Below are positions 8,860 to 18,134 of a stretch of DNA of 64,000 nucleotides, one piece after another. Position 1 is the first letter of the stretch. Each line of letters begins with the position of its first letter. The translations under genes were made by a program, and so were the position numbers. The notes beneath the pieces are model-generated. The model did no database searches, was not told where the DNA came from, and worked only from the letters and a program-made list of their open reading frames with translations. This DNA comes from UBA4782 sp034430215 (GTDB lineage: Bacteria > Chloroflexota > Anaerolineae > Anaerolineales > Anaerolineaceae): the NCBI GenBank assembly GCA_034430215.1, contig DAOUFE010000012.1:23939-87938 (forward strand). Direction: 5' to 3'.

Positions 8860-9411
8860 TTGAAAAATGTAGCTAAGAAATACCTCTTCTTGGGTATGAT
8901 CGCCGTGGTGATCGTGGTGTTGGATCAGGTAACAAAAAACCTGGTGCGAAATAATCTGGCAGTGGCAGAAACCTGGATGCCCTGGAAATGGCTGGAACCC
9001 TTTGCGCGCATTGTCCACTGGCATAATGATGGTGTAGTTTTTGGTTTATTTCAAGGCATGGGAGAAATATTTACCATCCTGATCACTGTTGTGATCGTAG
9101 CCATTATATTTTTCTATCCTCGAATTCCTGAAACTGATGTACCACTACGAATTGCCTTAGCCATGCAGGCGGGTGGTGCAATTGGTAACCTGATCGATCG
9201 TATAACCCAGGGATATGTCACAGATTTTGTTTCGGTGGGAAACTTCCCGGTTTTCAACGTTGCTGATGCGAGTATCACGTTGGGTGTAGCGGTTTTGCTG
9301 ATAGGGCTTTATATTGATGAACGGAAAACACAGAAAAAGGAAAAGGTGATAACAGAAACAGAGCAGGAACTACCCGCTCAAGAGGATCAAACTGAATCTT
9401 CGAATGAGTGA
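8860..9411 (+). CDS. lspA: lipoprotein signal peptidase II
   Basis: The 183-residue integral membrane aspartic peptidase removes signal peptides from diacylglyceryl-modified prolipoproteins. Four membrane segments are visible (about 8-28, 62-82, 90-112 and 130-155). The family motifs are present: VLDQVTKNLV, GAIGNLIDRI and FPVFNVADASITLG, supplying the two catalytic aspartates. A charged C-terminal tail of about 25 residues (rich in Glu and Gln) is extra. The start is a TTG at 8860 with GGAG upstream; the next in-frame ATG would remove much of the first segment. Its stop overlaps the start of the pseudouridine synthase. Lgt, the enzyme before it in the pathway, is at 21100-22056. Confidence 0.93.
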   Translation: MKNVAKKYLFLGMIAVVIVVLDQVTKNLVRNNLAVAETWMPWKWLEPFARIVHWHNDGVVFGLFQGMGEIFTILITVVIVAIIFFYPRIPETDVPLRIALAMQAGGAIGNLIDRITQGYVTDFVSVGNFPVFNVADASITLGVAVLLIGLYIDERKTQKKEKVITETEQELPAQEDQTESSNE

Positions 9412-10333
9412 CCAGATCTTTACTTTCAAGCAAACAGAAGAAGAACCGGAACGATTGGATAAATTCCTGGTGCGCTGCCTGCCCGAATTTTCGCGAGCAC
9501 GCCTGCAGGCATTGATCAGGTCAGGAAATGTTACCCTGGAAGGTAGGGTGATCGAGAAGATGAGTTTAGCGGTCACATCAGGACAGGAAGTAAAAGTCAT
9601 TCTTCCCCCACCAGAACCTTCTGAGTTGATCCCCGAAACCATTCCACTAGATATTATTTATGAAGATACCCATCTGCTGATCATCAATAAACCGGCAGGC
9701 ATGGTTGTTCATCCAGCAGCGGGTCATAGCACGGGAACCCTGGTTCACGCCGTACTGGCGCATGCACCTGAATTAACGGGTGTCGGTGGAGTGCAGCGAC
9801 CAGGCGTTGTACACCGGTTGGATAAAGATACTTCAGGTTTAATCCTGTTAGCAAAAGATGATGTAACTCATCAATGGCTGCAAAACCAGTTCAAATCAAG
9901 AAAAGTTAGGAAGACGTATATCGCGTTAGTGGATGGGGCTCCTCCAACACCAACCGGCAGGGTAGAAGCGGCCATCGGACGCGATCCATCCAAGCGGAAG
10001 CAAATGGCAATTGTGCCCGATGCAAAAGGTCGGTCAGCCATCAGCGAATACAGGGTGGTAAAAACTTTTTCTCACCATACCCTGATAGAAGTACATCCTT
10101 TGACAGGCAGAACCCACCAGATCAGGGTACATATGGCGTTCATTGGCTGCCCTGTGGTGGGAGACAAGGTTTACGGACACAAGAAATCGACACTTCCTCT
10201 GAACCGCCACTTCTTGCATGCCCGTGATATTATGATCACATTACCCGGAGAAAAAACTCCTCGATTGTTTACCGCTCCCCTTGCTCCAGAGCTTGAGAAG
10301 ATCCTGCAAGAATTGGAGAAAGGAAAATTCTAG
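9404..10333 (+). CDS. rluD: RluD/RluA-family 23S rRNA pseudouridine synthase
   Basis: The 309-residue protein has an N-terminal S4 RNA-binding domain (about 12-70: ERLDKFLVRC...RLQALIRSGNVTL) and an RluA-type catalytic domain. The catalytic HRLDKDTSGL motif is near residue 140, and the later GRTHQIRVHM motif is also conserved. It isomerises specific uridines in 23S rRNA to pseudouridine. Assignment to RluD, rather than RluC or another member, rests on the S4 domain and the lspA neighbourhood, where such genes are common. It overlaps lspA by 8 bases, so the two are probably translated together. Confidence 0.88.
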   Translation: MSDQIFTFKQTEEEPERLDKFLVRCLPEFSRARLQALIRSGNVTLEGRVIEKMSLAVTSGQEVKVILPPPEPSELIPETIPLDIIYEDTHLLIINKPAGMVVHPAAGHSTGTLVHAVLAHAPELTGVGGVQRPGVVHRLDKDTSGLILLAKDDVTHQWLQNQFKSRKVRKTYIALVDGAPPTPTGRVEAAIGRDPSKRKQMAIVPDAKGRSAISEYRVVKTFSHHTLIEVHPLTGRTHQIRVHMAFIGCPVVGDKVYGHKKSTLPLNRHFLHARDIMITLPGEKTPRLFTAPLAPELEKILQELEKGKF

Positions 10334-10352
10334 AAAGCAAGAAGGTGCACCT

Positions 10353-11393
10353 ATGCAATGGATTGATCTCCGTTCTGATACCGTAACCCAACCAACACCA
10401 GCGATGCGTGAAGCCATGGCGAAGGCGGAAGTGGGAGATGATGTTTATGGTGAAGATCCCACAGTAAATAAGCTGCAAGAACTTTCTGCACAAAAAATGG
10501 GAAAAGAAGCAGGCTTATTCATTCCATCTGGAACTATGGGAAACCTGGTGGCGGTGCTTACGCATTGTGGTCGTGGTGACGAAGCCATAATGGGGAATCT
10601 TGGACATACTTTTTTATTTGAAGCGGGTGGAGTGGCAGCTTTGGGGGGTGTGATGCCTCACACAATCCCCAATCAAAAGGATGGCACATTAAGACTGGAA
10701 GATATAGAAGGCGCCATCTGGGAAGAGAATGTGCATCATACAACCAGCCGCCTGTTGATTCTGGAGAACACCCAGAACAAAACGGGGGGGATGGTATTAA
10801 GCGCTGAATATACAGATCGAGCAGCAGACCTTGCGCATAGTCGTGGATTAGCTGTTCATATTGATGGGGCGCGGATTTTCAATGCAGCTGCCGCTCTGGG
10901 TGTTGATCCTTCGGTTTTAGTTAAAAATGCAGACTCGGTGACCTTTTGTTTGAGCAAAGGGCTTTGTGCTCCTGTCGGCAGTGTGTTGTGCGGAACAAAA
11001 GAGTTTATTAATAAAGCACGCAGGATTCGTAAGCAATTGGGTGGAGGAATGCGGCAGGCAGGAATCCTGGCGGCAGCAGGTATTGTCGCTCTGGACGAAA
11101 TTATTCCTTTGTTACCACTCGACCATGCACATGCTCGAACTCTGGCTGAAGGGTTAAAGAAAATCCCCGGATTGTATGTTATGACCGATCCTCCTCAATC
11201 TAATATGGTCTTTTTTGGATTGGATGAAACTGTTCCTCTCGATGGGGTAGAAGTGGTCAAGATGGCGTCTCAACAGGGTGTGCGTTTTAGTACCGTCGGA
11301 AAGCGGGAGTTTCGCCTGGTAGTTCATCATTGGATCGACGAATCCGCGATTACGAAAGCGCTAGAAATCATTCGGCGAGTGGTAACTAGTTAA
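10353..11393 (+). CDS. ltaE: low-specificity L-threonine aldolase
   Basis: The 346-residue PLP enzyme of fold type I cleaves threonine/allo-threonine to glycine and acetaldehyde. The N-terminal IDLRSDTVTQPTPAM and GDDVYGEDPTVN motifs are diagnostic. The PLP-binding aspartate lies in HIDGARIFNAA, and the Schiff-base lysine in TFCLSKGLCAPVGS. The start chosen is the ATG at 10353 with GAAGGTG upstream; an upstream in-frame start at 10281 would overlap the pseudouridine synthase. The gene follows that stop by 19 bases, so it may share its transcript. It converges with the cyclase gene at 11398. Confidence 0.92.
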   Translation: MQWIDLRSDTVTQPTPAMREAMAKAEVGDDVYGEDPTVNKLQELSAQKMGKEAGLFIPSGTMGNLVAVLTHCGRGDEAIMGNLGHTFLFEAGGVAALGGVMPHTIPNQKDGTLRLEDIEGAIWEENVHHTTSRLLILENTQNKTGGMVLSAEYTDRAADLAHSRGLAVHIDGARIFNAAAALGVDPSVLVKNADSVTFCLSKGLCAPVGSVLCGTKEFINKARRIRKQLGGGMRQAGILAAAGIVALDEIIPLLPLDHAHARTLAEGLKKIPGLYVMTDPPQSNMVFFGLDETVPLDGVEVVKMASQQGVRFSTVGKREFRLVVHHWIDESAITKALEIIRRVVTS

Positions 11394-11397
11394 AAAT

Positions 11398-12951
11398 TTA
11401 TTTGTGGAAATAAAAGAAGCCTGAATTTTCAATCTGATTGCGCCCCTTTTGTTTGGCTTTATACAGGCGTTTATCTGCAAGATCAATGAGAGAGAATGCA
11501 TCATCTGCTTCTTCAGGTAAAACGGCAACACCCTGACTGATCGTAGGGGTAGGTACAAAGTTGCCATCATTACAACAGATTTTCAGTTCCTGCATAGAAC
11601 TCCGGACTCGCTCAGCAACAGCAGTTGCTTGTTCAATATTCGCATTTTGTAAAGCAATTGCGAATTCTTCTCCGCCCCATCGTCCTACCAGATCTGAACT
11701 CTTGACATGTGATGTGAGAATTTTGGACAATTCAACCAGAACTTTATCGCCAAGTAAATGCCCCCAGGAATCATTATAGATTTTAAAGTAATCGATATCC
11801 AACATGATTAATGCCAGCGATTTCCCTTTTAATTTAGCAGTGACGATTTTTTCTTCCAAATCAGCAATAAAACTTCCATGATTCAGTGTCAGAGTCAGAC
11901 TATCCTGTCTGGATTGCTGTGTTACTTCATTGTGGTGGCGGGCATTATCGATTGCCAGAGAAGCCTGTGTGGCCAGTGATTGCATCATTTCAAGGTCTTG
12001 CTGGGTAAAAGCGTTTGGTTTATATGATGCTATTGCGATCAGACCTATGGATTCCTGTTTTATTATCAATGGAATTCCCATCCAGCTACGGCTTACTTTG
12101 GGTTGACCTATCACTTTATAAGGAATACCCAGTTTCTGACTATCTTTTGAAAGATTGTTCAATAATAGAGGTTCACAAGATTTAATCACGTGACCAGCAA
12201 GAGTATTAGTGATGGGCACATCCTGACTGGGAAAGAAAATGCCATCATCATAAACCAACTCGAAATGTATATTTTCACCTGTTAAGAAAGCAACATAATA
12301 CGTATCCGCCTCAAGAGCCTGTTGAATCGCATTGCTGATCAGGGTGATGACCTCGTTTATCTCCAGTGATGTGCCAAAGGATAATGAAACCATATTCAGA
12401 GTTTTTAAGCGGACTACTTCTTTGGCAACTGTTTGACGCAAAATGCGAATAGTTTCAATGAATACAACCCCAGCAACGGGTAGACTTATTGCCAACATCC
12501 AGGTGGATAAAGATACGTTTCCAAGTGTAGGCTTTAAAATCCAGAATCTAGCAATTGAAACCAGCACAAGATACAGGTATGCGGGACCACGACCTGAAGT
12601 TAAAGTAGCAGCAATGAGAGATATTGCAATAAGTACCAGAGAGATACTCATCATTTCTACGGTGTCAATAAAGGTAATTACACTGATAAAAACTGATGTA
12701 AAGATTGCAATGATCCAATTTATAACCGGATAACGATCTGATAGATGGAAAGAAAAGAAAACAAAGAATACACTGAGTACGATATATAAAAAACAGGCAA
12801 TTACGCCAGCCAATCTGACAGTCCGTTCATGAATAGGACTGAGAAAATGCCCAATAATGAGCACATTCAATCCCAAAAGCGCAATGGCAATGGGAAGATA
12901 AATTCGTTGATCTTCTGATAAGGTGATTGAGGGAAACTTCGATGGTTTCAA
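11398..12951 (-). CDS. membrane GAF-GGDEF diguanylate cyclase
   Basis: The 517-residue protein has an N-terminal membrane region (about 15-175, five to six segments), a GAF domain (about 190-340) and a C-terminal GGDEF domain (about 350-510). The cyclase signature is RWGGEEFAIAL, an active GGEEF form. The DIDYFKIYNDSWGHLLGDKVL stretch supplies the metal and nucleotide residues, so it should make cyclic di-GMP in response to a ligand at the GAF or membrane domain. No RxxD inhibitory site is obvious upstream of GGEEF. The start is a TTG at 12951, the only reasonable start before the first membrane segment. It is monocistronic and convergent with threonine aldolase. No other c-di-GMP protein lies in the window. 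Confidence 0.92.
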   Translation of the reverse strand: MKPSKFPSITLSEDQRIYLPIAIALLGLNVLIIGHFLSPIHERTVRLAGVIACFLYIVLSVFFVFFSFHLSDRYPVINWIIAIFTSVFISVITFIDTVEMMSISLVLIAISLIAATLTSGRGPAYLYLVLVSIARFWILKPTLGNVSLSTWMLAISLPVAGVVFIETIRILRQTVAKEVVRLKTLNMVSLSFGTSLEINEVITLISNAIQQALEADTYYVAFLTGENIHFELVYDDGIFFPSQDVPITNTLAGHVIKSCEPLLLNNLSKDSQKLGIPYKVIGQPKVSRSWMGIPLIIKQESIGLIAIASYKPNAFTQQDLEMMQSLATQASLAIDNARHHNEVTQQSRQDSLTLTLNHGSFIADLEEKIVTAKLKGKSLALIMLDIDYFKIYNDSWGHLLGDKVLVELSKILTSHVKSSDLVGRWGGEEFAIALQNANIEQATAVAERVRSSMQELKICCNDGNFVPTPTISQGVAVLPEEADDAFSLIDLADKRLYKAKQKGRNQIENSGFFYFHK

Positions 12952-12981
12952 CTTAGCTAGAGTCCCAAAAATATTTCAAAT

Positions 12982-12990
12982 AATTTAGCA
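12982..12990 (-). promoter_or_regulatory. possible extended -10 promoter of the cyclase gene
   Basis: On the minus strand the sequence is TGC followed by TAAATT (hexamer 12982-12987), about 31 bases before the TTG start. No good -35 is seen. Confidence 0.35.
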
Positions 12991-13074
12991 TACAAGCTCA
13001 AATAAATCAAATGATTATGGTTTACGCTTTTGCAAGGATGAGTTCAAATAAGGAAAATTTGATGGGTCATGTTT

Positions 13075-13083
13075 TGATATAAT
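13075..13083 (+). promoter_or_regulatory. extended -10 promoter of the purine phosphorylase operon
   Basis: TGA-TATAAT with the hexamer at 13078-13083, giving a transcript start near 13090 and a leader of about 50 bases before the ATG at 13141. No strong -35 at 17 bases. Confidence 0.55.
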
Positions 13084-13140
13084 AAAATGCCTGAGGTTTC
13101 TGTAAGAAAACACTTTAAATGTATAAAGGAAGAAAATGAT

Positions 13141-13977
13141 ATGGAAACTTTTGTTACTATTGAGCAGATCAACCGCGCTGCCGGATATATTCGCAGCAAA
13201 CTTCATCAAACACCGAAAATTGGTTTGATCCTTGGATCTGGTCTGGCAGATATTGCCGATGAAGTAGAAGAAGCTGATGTTATTCCTTATGAAGAAATTC
13301 CAGATTGGCCTCTCTCTCATGTGATTGGGCATAAAAACCGATTGGTAGTCGGAAAACTTGCAGGACAAACTGTGGCTGTAATGCAGGGACGTATTCATTT
13401 TTATGAGGGGTATAGCATGAGTGAGATCACCATGCCAGTACGGGTTTTACAGCGCATTGGGATGGAAACGATGGTAGTCACGAATGCGGCAGGGGCGATC
13501 AACCCCGAATACATTCCAGGTGATATCATGCTGATAACGGATACCATTAATCTGATCTGCATGACGGGAAATAACCCCTTGCGAGGCCCAAACCTTGATG
13601 AATTTGGCACTAGATTTCCTGATATGAGCCAGATGTTTGATCGAAAATTAGAAGAGTTGGCACGTTCCCAGGCAAAAAAGAAAAAGATCATCCTGCGTGA
13701 AGGTGTTTATGCAGGCCTCTCTGGACCTTCATTTGAATCACCCGCTGATCTCCGTTTTCTCCATGCGATCGGCGCTGACGCAGTTGGTATGTCAACAGTT
13801 CCGGAAACGATTGTCGCAAGGCATGGCGGTGTACGAGTTCTAGGTTTTTCAGGTATCACAAATAAAGCCAATTTGGATGGCAGTACCATCACCACCCATG
13901 AAGAAGTCCTTGAAGCGGCTGAGTTGATCGTGCCAAAGTTAAAAGCAATCCTGTTGGGGGTGTTGACTGAGTTTTAA
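13141..13977 (+). CDS. purine-nucleoside phosphorylase, class I trimeric type
   Basis: The 278-residue enzyme cleaves inosine/guanosine with phosphate. The family hallmarks are GLILGSGLADIAD (phosphate loop), MQGRIHFYEGYSM, the VVTNAAGAINPEYIPGD stretch, GPSFESPADLRFL and GADAVGMSTVPETIVARH. It is the mammalian-like trimeric class, not the DeoD hexameric class. The ATG at 13141 with AGGAAG upstream is preferred to an in-frame ATG at 13087, which overlaps the promoter. It may feed salvage together with the pyrimidine phosphorylase at the window start and the MTA phosphorylase at 26130-27002. The next gene begins on the base after its stop codon. Confidence 0.93.
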   Translation: METFVTIEQINRAAGYIRSKLHQTPKIGLILGSGLADIADEVEEADVIPYEEIPDWPLSHVIGHKNRLVVGKLAGQTVAVMQGRIHFYEGYSMSEITMPVRVLQRIGMETMVVTNAAGAINPEYIPGDIMLITDTINLICMTGNNPLRGPNLDEFGTRFPDMSQMFDRKLEELARSQAKKKKIILREGVYAGLSGPSFESPADLRFLHAIGADAVGMSTVPETIVARHGGVRVLGFSGITNKANLDGSTITTHEEVLEAAELIVPKLKAILLGVLTEF

Positions 13978-14655
13978 ATGAGTGCATTACTGCGGTTTTT
14001 ACAAGATTATGAAGTTCCCCTCTACATACTCTTGGGTGTAGTGGGAATAATTTATATTCGAAAAATGGCTGTTTCATGGCGCGAATGGCGGATTGCCATG
14101 TTTGGCCTTGAAAAAGAAATCGCACAACGGCATTTCTCTTCTTCCCTGACTATTGTTATACTTTTATTATTAATGAGCATGACAATATTTGCTCTCGTAT
14201 CTTTCATTGCGCCGACTTTTCCTGGGGTAAGCACACTAAACACACCGACCATCGATCTGATGGCTACATCAGTTGGTACTGTTAATCCATTGGAAACACC
14301 TGGAGTTGGTACGACCATTGCAGCCGAAACAGGTACCGGTTGTGTTCCTGATCAACTGGAATGGACTTACCCGCTAGCTGGTGATAAAGTTTCGGGGTGG
14401 GTAGAATTGAAAGGTACTGTAAATATACCAAATTTAGGATATTACAAGTTTGAATTCAGCCAGCCTGGCAGCAGTACCTGGATTGCGATCTCTGCTGGGA
14501 ATAAAGTCGTGATAGATGAGACGTTGGGAGGGGTGTGGAATACTGAGCAGTTGACACCTGGCGAATATTCTCTCCGGCTGGTGGCATTTGACAGCAGTAA
14601 TGAAAATAATCTGGGCACCTGTGTTATCTCTGTACAGGTTGTGGCTCCGCAATAG
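13978..14655 (+). CDS. membrane-anchored protein with C-terminal Ig-like domain, unknown
   Basis: I do not recognise this 225-residue protein beyond its architecture. It has an N-terminal hydrophobic segment (about 10-27), a short basic cytoplasmic stretch (MAVSWREWRIAMFGLEKEIA), a second membrane segment (about 56-78), a Thr/Pro/Gly-rich linker and a C-terminal extracellular domain (about 120-225). The C-terminal domain holds a TYPLAGDKVSGWVELKGT strand pattern and two cysteines, near 118 and 217, that could pair. Similar extracellular modules with a GxVxLxGTV motif are common in Anaerolineae surface proteins. Its ATG touches the stop of the phosphorylase, suggesting translational coupling. 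No enzymatic motif is visible. Confidence 0.7.
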   Translation: MSALLRFLQDYEVPLYILLGVVGIIYIRKMAVSWREWRIAMFGLEKEIAQRHFSSSLTIVILLLLMSMTIFALVSFIAPTFPGVSTLNTPTIDLMATSVGTVNPLETPGVGTTIAAETGTGCVPDQLEWTYPLAGDKVSGWVELKGTVNIPNLGYYKFEFSQPGSSTWIAISAGNKVVIDETLGGVWNTEQLTPGEYSLRLVAFDSSNENNLGTCVISVQVVAPQ

Positions 14656-14674
14656 AAATTTGGAGATTAATGGT

Positions 14675-15214
14675 ATGCCTGAAATTGAAATCCGTCCGAT
14701 CAATAAGAACGATCTTCCAGCACTGGCAAGTATTGATGCAAGGTATGAAACAAGCCATGTTTGGCAGCTTGAAAGGCTGACTGATGAAACCCAGGTAACG
14801 GTAAGATTGCGGCTTGCAAGATTGCCCAGAAGTGTTCGTGTTGATTATCCAAGACCTTCCTCATTGATCACTCCAGAATGGATGGCTCAGGCATTTGTGC
14901 TGGCTGCATACCTTCATGAACAGCCAGTGGGTTTTGTTCGTACGAGTGAAAAGATCACTCCAAATACTATCTGGATAACCGATCTCGTTGTTAAAGAGAG
15001 TGAGAGACACCAGGGTATTGCAACTGCTTTGGTACTTGCAGTACAAGATTGGGCACTTCATCGAAATATCAAGATGATAAGTATTGAAATGCAATCCAAG
15101 AATTACCCCGCAATCCAGCTGGCGCATAAATTAGGATATGAGTTCAGTGGATACATTGATCATTATTATTCAAACCGTGATATTGCCCTAATATTTTCAG
15201 GATCAGTGCGATAG
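14675..15214 (+). CDS. GNAT-family N-acetyltransferase
   Basis: The 179-residue single-domain GNAT protein reads IEIRPINKNDLPALASID at its N-terminus. It has the acetyl-CoA-binding motif A (VVKESERHQGIATALVLAVQDWA, about 112-135) and motif B ending QLAHKLGYEFSGYIDHYY. The layout is close to RimI-like and YhhY-like members, but the substrate cannot be told. The ATG at 14675 with GGAG upstream is preferred over an in-frame ATG at 14588 inside the previous gene. It follows the unknown membrane protein by 19 bases and precedes the large sensor-like membrane protein by 14 bases. Confidence 0.85.
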   Translation: MPEIEIRPINKNDLPALASIDARYETSHVWQLERLTDETQVTVRLRLARLPRSVRVDYPRPSSLITPEWMAQAFVLAAYLHEQPVGFVRTSEKITPNTIWITDLVVKESERHQGIATALVLAVQDWALHRNIKMISIEMQSKNYPAIQLAHKLGYEFSGYIDHYYSNRDIALIFSGSVR

Positions 15215-15228
15215 GATCAGTAGATTCT

Positions 15229-17139
15229 ATGGTTTCGACTTTTCTTGATTGGATTACTGTGATTTTGCGTACCATAAGCCAGATACTTATGGCTGGTGTG
15301 GCTATCACTGCATTTTCTCTTTTTCTCTATGCAATGGCTTTTAACCTACGAGACCGTGTAGCGCGTACTTTTGCATCGATCATGGTCTGTGTGATCATTT
15401 CCTTTACTGCTGAATCACTGGCCAGCACAGAGATGAATTCCAATCAAATAGGTTTCTGGTTAAATTTACAATGGGTTGGAGTAGTCATGCTCCCTCCAAT
15501 ATATTTGCACTTTTCCAATGCACTGATGGAAACTACTGGCAGACCCAGCCATGGCAAATACCGTATTGGGATTTTGCTTTCTTACTTTGTTTCATTTGCT
15601 TTTCTTATGCTCATTCCATTGGGATGGTTTGTTGGACCGGTCATTTTTAATAACGTTCCAATACCTCATCTGCAACCAATTATTCCGACATATATCTTTG
15701 CCGTTTTTTACTTTATCACAATTGTCATCTCTTTCTTCACCTTCAGACGAAGTTATCAACGTACCACTACATCAACCAGCCGGCGACGAATGAGATACCT
15801 TATTGCAGGAGCTCTTGCACCCGCGATTGGTGAATTTCCTTTCCTGCTCTTTGGATCGGGGATCATCGGAATACATGGATTTATCTTCTGGTCACTGAGT
15901 GCCATAAGCAATCTTTTTGTAATGTTCTTAATCATTGTCATGGCTTATGCAGTTGCATTTTTTGGAACCCCCTGGCCTGATCGAGTTGTAAAAAACCGGC
16001 TCTTTAAATGGTTGATGCGTGGTCCATTTACTGCCAGTGTAACGCTGGGAGTTGCAACCATCGTACGCCGAATAGGAGCACTATTTGGTGAAGATTACAC
16101 TGCTTTTGTTCCTATCAGCATGGTATTGACCATTCTTATTCTTGAGTATGGAATAACAATATTTGCTCCATTGGGAGAACGAATTCTTTTCTGGGGAAAG
16201 GATAGCAATGATCTTCGAGCTATCCATGATCTGGAAGACCGCCTGTTAACTCGAAATGACTTGAGACAATTCTTGGAAATGATCCTATCTGGTGCTTGCG
16301 ATCGCCTACAAGCAAAAGGAGGGTATATTGCATCCTTTACACCCGATGGAATGGATAAACTACTAGTAGTAGGGAAGCCTGCTTTGGAATCAATGGATTC
16401 CAAAGAACTGGAAGCAATGGTTTTGGATAAGAAGGATCAAGAATCCTATTTTTGTTGGGGAGAAGACCTGCTAATCCCTCTGGTTGAGCATGAAAACGGA
16501 AAGCAACTTATGGGACTGATGGGAATTTCTGGTGTAGGAAATCACCCAATCGATACCGAAATTAAACAGGTGCTAGATATTCTGGCAGAGCGAGCTACCT
16601 TAGGTTTGCGTGACCGTCGATTGCAGGAGGACATCTTTGCTAATATTCAAGAGTTTTCACCTGACATGGAATATATAGAACGGTTACGTGCATCTGCACG
16701 CTATGGAAATACTTCATTTGTGACAGGTGATCTCCCCGAAACCTCATCAGATATTACCCAGTGGGTACGAGATGCACTTGGACACTATTGGGGTGGACCT
16801 CGGTTGACTGATACTCCCTTGATGCAGTTAAAGATTGTTAGAGAAGCGATCATCGAAAATAATGGTAATCAAGCCAATGCAATGCGGGCAGTATTGCGAA
16901 AAGCAGTCGAAAGAACACGCCCAGCAGGAGAAAGACGTTTCACTGCTGATTGGATATTGTATAATATTCTTGATTTGAAATTCTTGGAGGGAAAGAAAGT
17001 GCGTGAGGTTGCACTCCGTTTGTCGATGTCTGAAGCTGACCTGTATCGAAAACAAAGGATTGCAATTGAAGCAGTAACAAAGGAGATCCTGTCGATGGAA
17101 AATCAGGTGGGAAATGCTTTAGGATTCAAAGATACCTAA
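15229..17139 (+). CDS. membrane/GAF-like sensor protein without kinase domain
   Basis: The 636-residue protein begins with about eight membrane segments in residues 10-300, resembling the 7TM region found before histidine kinases. A GAF-like domain follows (about 335-465), then a linker and a C-terminal domain of about 150 residues (480-630). The latter carries LKIVREAIIENNGNQANAMRAVLRKAVERTRP in two short pieces and ends in a helix-rich segment, LDLKFLEGKKVREVALRLSMSEADLYRKQR. That last segment looks like a helix-turn-helix, as in sigma-70 region 4 or LuxR-type domains. No H-box, ATPase, GGDEF or other output motif is seen. It may therefore be a one-component membrane sensor with a DNA-binding tail, which is inference. 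It precedes the S1 protein and FtsK. Confidence 0.6.
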   Translation: MVSTFLDWITVILRTISQILMAGVAITAFSLFLYAMAFNLRDRVARTFASIMVCVIISFTAESLASTEMNSNQIGFWLNLQWVGVVMLPPIYLHFSNALMETTGRPSHGKYRIGILLSYFVSFAFLMLIPLGWFVGPVIFNNVPIPHLQPIIPTYIFAVFYFITIVISFFTFRRSYQRTTTSTSRRRMRYLIAGALAPAIGEFPFLLFGSGIIGIHGFIFWSLSAISNLFVMFLIIVMAYAVAFFGTPWPDRVVKNRLFKWLMRGPFTASVTLGVATIVRRIGALFGEDYTAFVPISMVLTILILEYGITIFAPLGERILFWGKDSNDLRAIHDLEDRLLTRNDLRQFLEMILSGACDRLQAKGGYIASFTPDGMDKLLVVGKPALESMDSKELEAMVLDKKDQESYFCWGEDLLIPLVEHENGKQLMGLMGISGVGNHPIDTEIKQVLDILAERATLGLRDRRLQEDIFANIQEFSPDMEYIERLRASARYGNTSFVTGDLPETSSDITQWVRDALGHYWGGPRLTDTPLMQLKIVREAIIENNGNQANAMRAVLRKAVERTRPAGERRFTADWILYNILDLKFLEGKKVREVALRLSMSEADLYRKQRIAIEAVTKEILSMENQVGNALGFKDT

Positions 17140-17183
17140 AATGGAAAATCACAGTTTACATAGCTGATACTTTGGGAGAGGGA

Positions 17184-18134
17184 ATGACTGAAAATTGGGA
17201 ATTGATGGAGGGAGAAAATATTGAAGGATCACATGATGAGGGGTGGTGGTCCTCGCTACTGGCGGACGAATCGATGCTGATCGCAAGCCCGGGTAAACAA
17301 GAACAAGGCTTGGATGATCATCCGGTAGAAAAAATGGATGGCACAAGATGGGATATGGTCAAAAAGCTCTATGAGCAAGATGAAATCATGACCTTTGAAG
17401 TCCGTGGATATAATCGGGGTGGATTATTAGTTTCTTCTGATGGAATCCAGGGTTTTGTTCCCATTTCACATATTGTGAATATGCCTGTTGATTTTAATGA
17501 AAATCAACGGCAAGCGTTTTTAAATAGCTATGTCGGACAAAGCATTGAATTAAAAGTGATCGAATGTGAGCCATCCATGGAAAGGATCGTTCTTTCAGAA
17601 AGGGCTGCAAAAGCGGGTTGTGGGAAAAGAAAACAACTCTTTACTGTCTTGCAACCTGGTACAAAAGTAGAAGGAACGGTCACAAACATTACTGATTTTG
17701 GTGTGTTTCTTGATCTAGGCGGAATTGAAGGTCTGGTTCATGTTTCCGAATTGTCCTGGGGAAGAGTACAGCATCCATCTGAAATTGTACGGATTGGCGA
17801 TATAGTAGAAGCACTTGTTTTACAGGTGAATGAAGAAAATAGCCGGGTGGCATTAAGCATGAAGAAATTGCTCCCCAATCCCTGGGAGAAATTAGTGAAC
17901 GAATGTAAAACGGGAGATGTATTACCCGCCAGAATTACATCAATTCTTAAATATGGAGCATTTGCGCGATTGGAATATGGTGTTGAAGGATTAATTCATC
18001 GTTCATCGATTTCTCTTCTTGAAAATAATGGTATTCAGGGTACACTTCAGCCAGGTCAATTAGTTCAGGTAGAAATATTACATATAGATTCTGAAAGACG
18101 TAGATTGGGATTAGGATTGGTAGATTATTTATGA
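17184..18134 (+). CDS. S1 RNA-binding domain protein (RpsA-like)
   Basis: The 316-residue protein has three S1 (OB-fold) units. The first, about 62-135, is more diverged; the second, about 155-230, has the classical GTVTNITDFGVFLDLGGIEG and HVSEL sequence; the third is about 245-315. It resembles bacterial S1 or the YugI/Tex-type RNA-binding modules. The acidic N-terminal 55 residues are unique. The ATG at 17184 with GGGAGAGGG immediately upstream is preferred to a TTG at 17172. Its stop overlaps the FtsK start (ATGA). It may be the ribosomal S1-like mRNA-binding protein of this organism or a regulator; which one cannot be judged here. Confidence 0.85.
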   Translation: MTENWELMEGENIEGSHDEGWWSSLLADESMLIASPGKQEQGLDDHPVEKMDGTRWDMVKKLYEQDEIMTFEVRGYNRGGLLVSSDGIQGFVPISHIVNMPVDFNENQRQAFLNSYVGQSIELKVIECEPSMERIVLSERAAKAGCGKRKQLFTVLQPGTKVEGTVTNITDFGVFLDLGGIEGLVHVSELSWGRVQHPSEIVRIGDIVEALVLQVNEENSRVALSMKKLLPNPWEKLVNECKTGDVLPARITSILKYGAFARLEYGVEGLIHRSSISLLENNGIQGTLQPGQLVQVEILHIDSERRRLGLGLVDYL

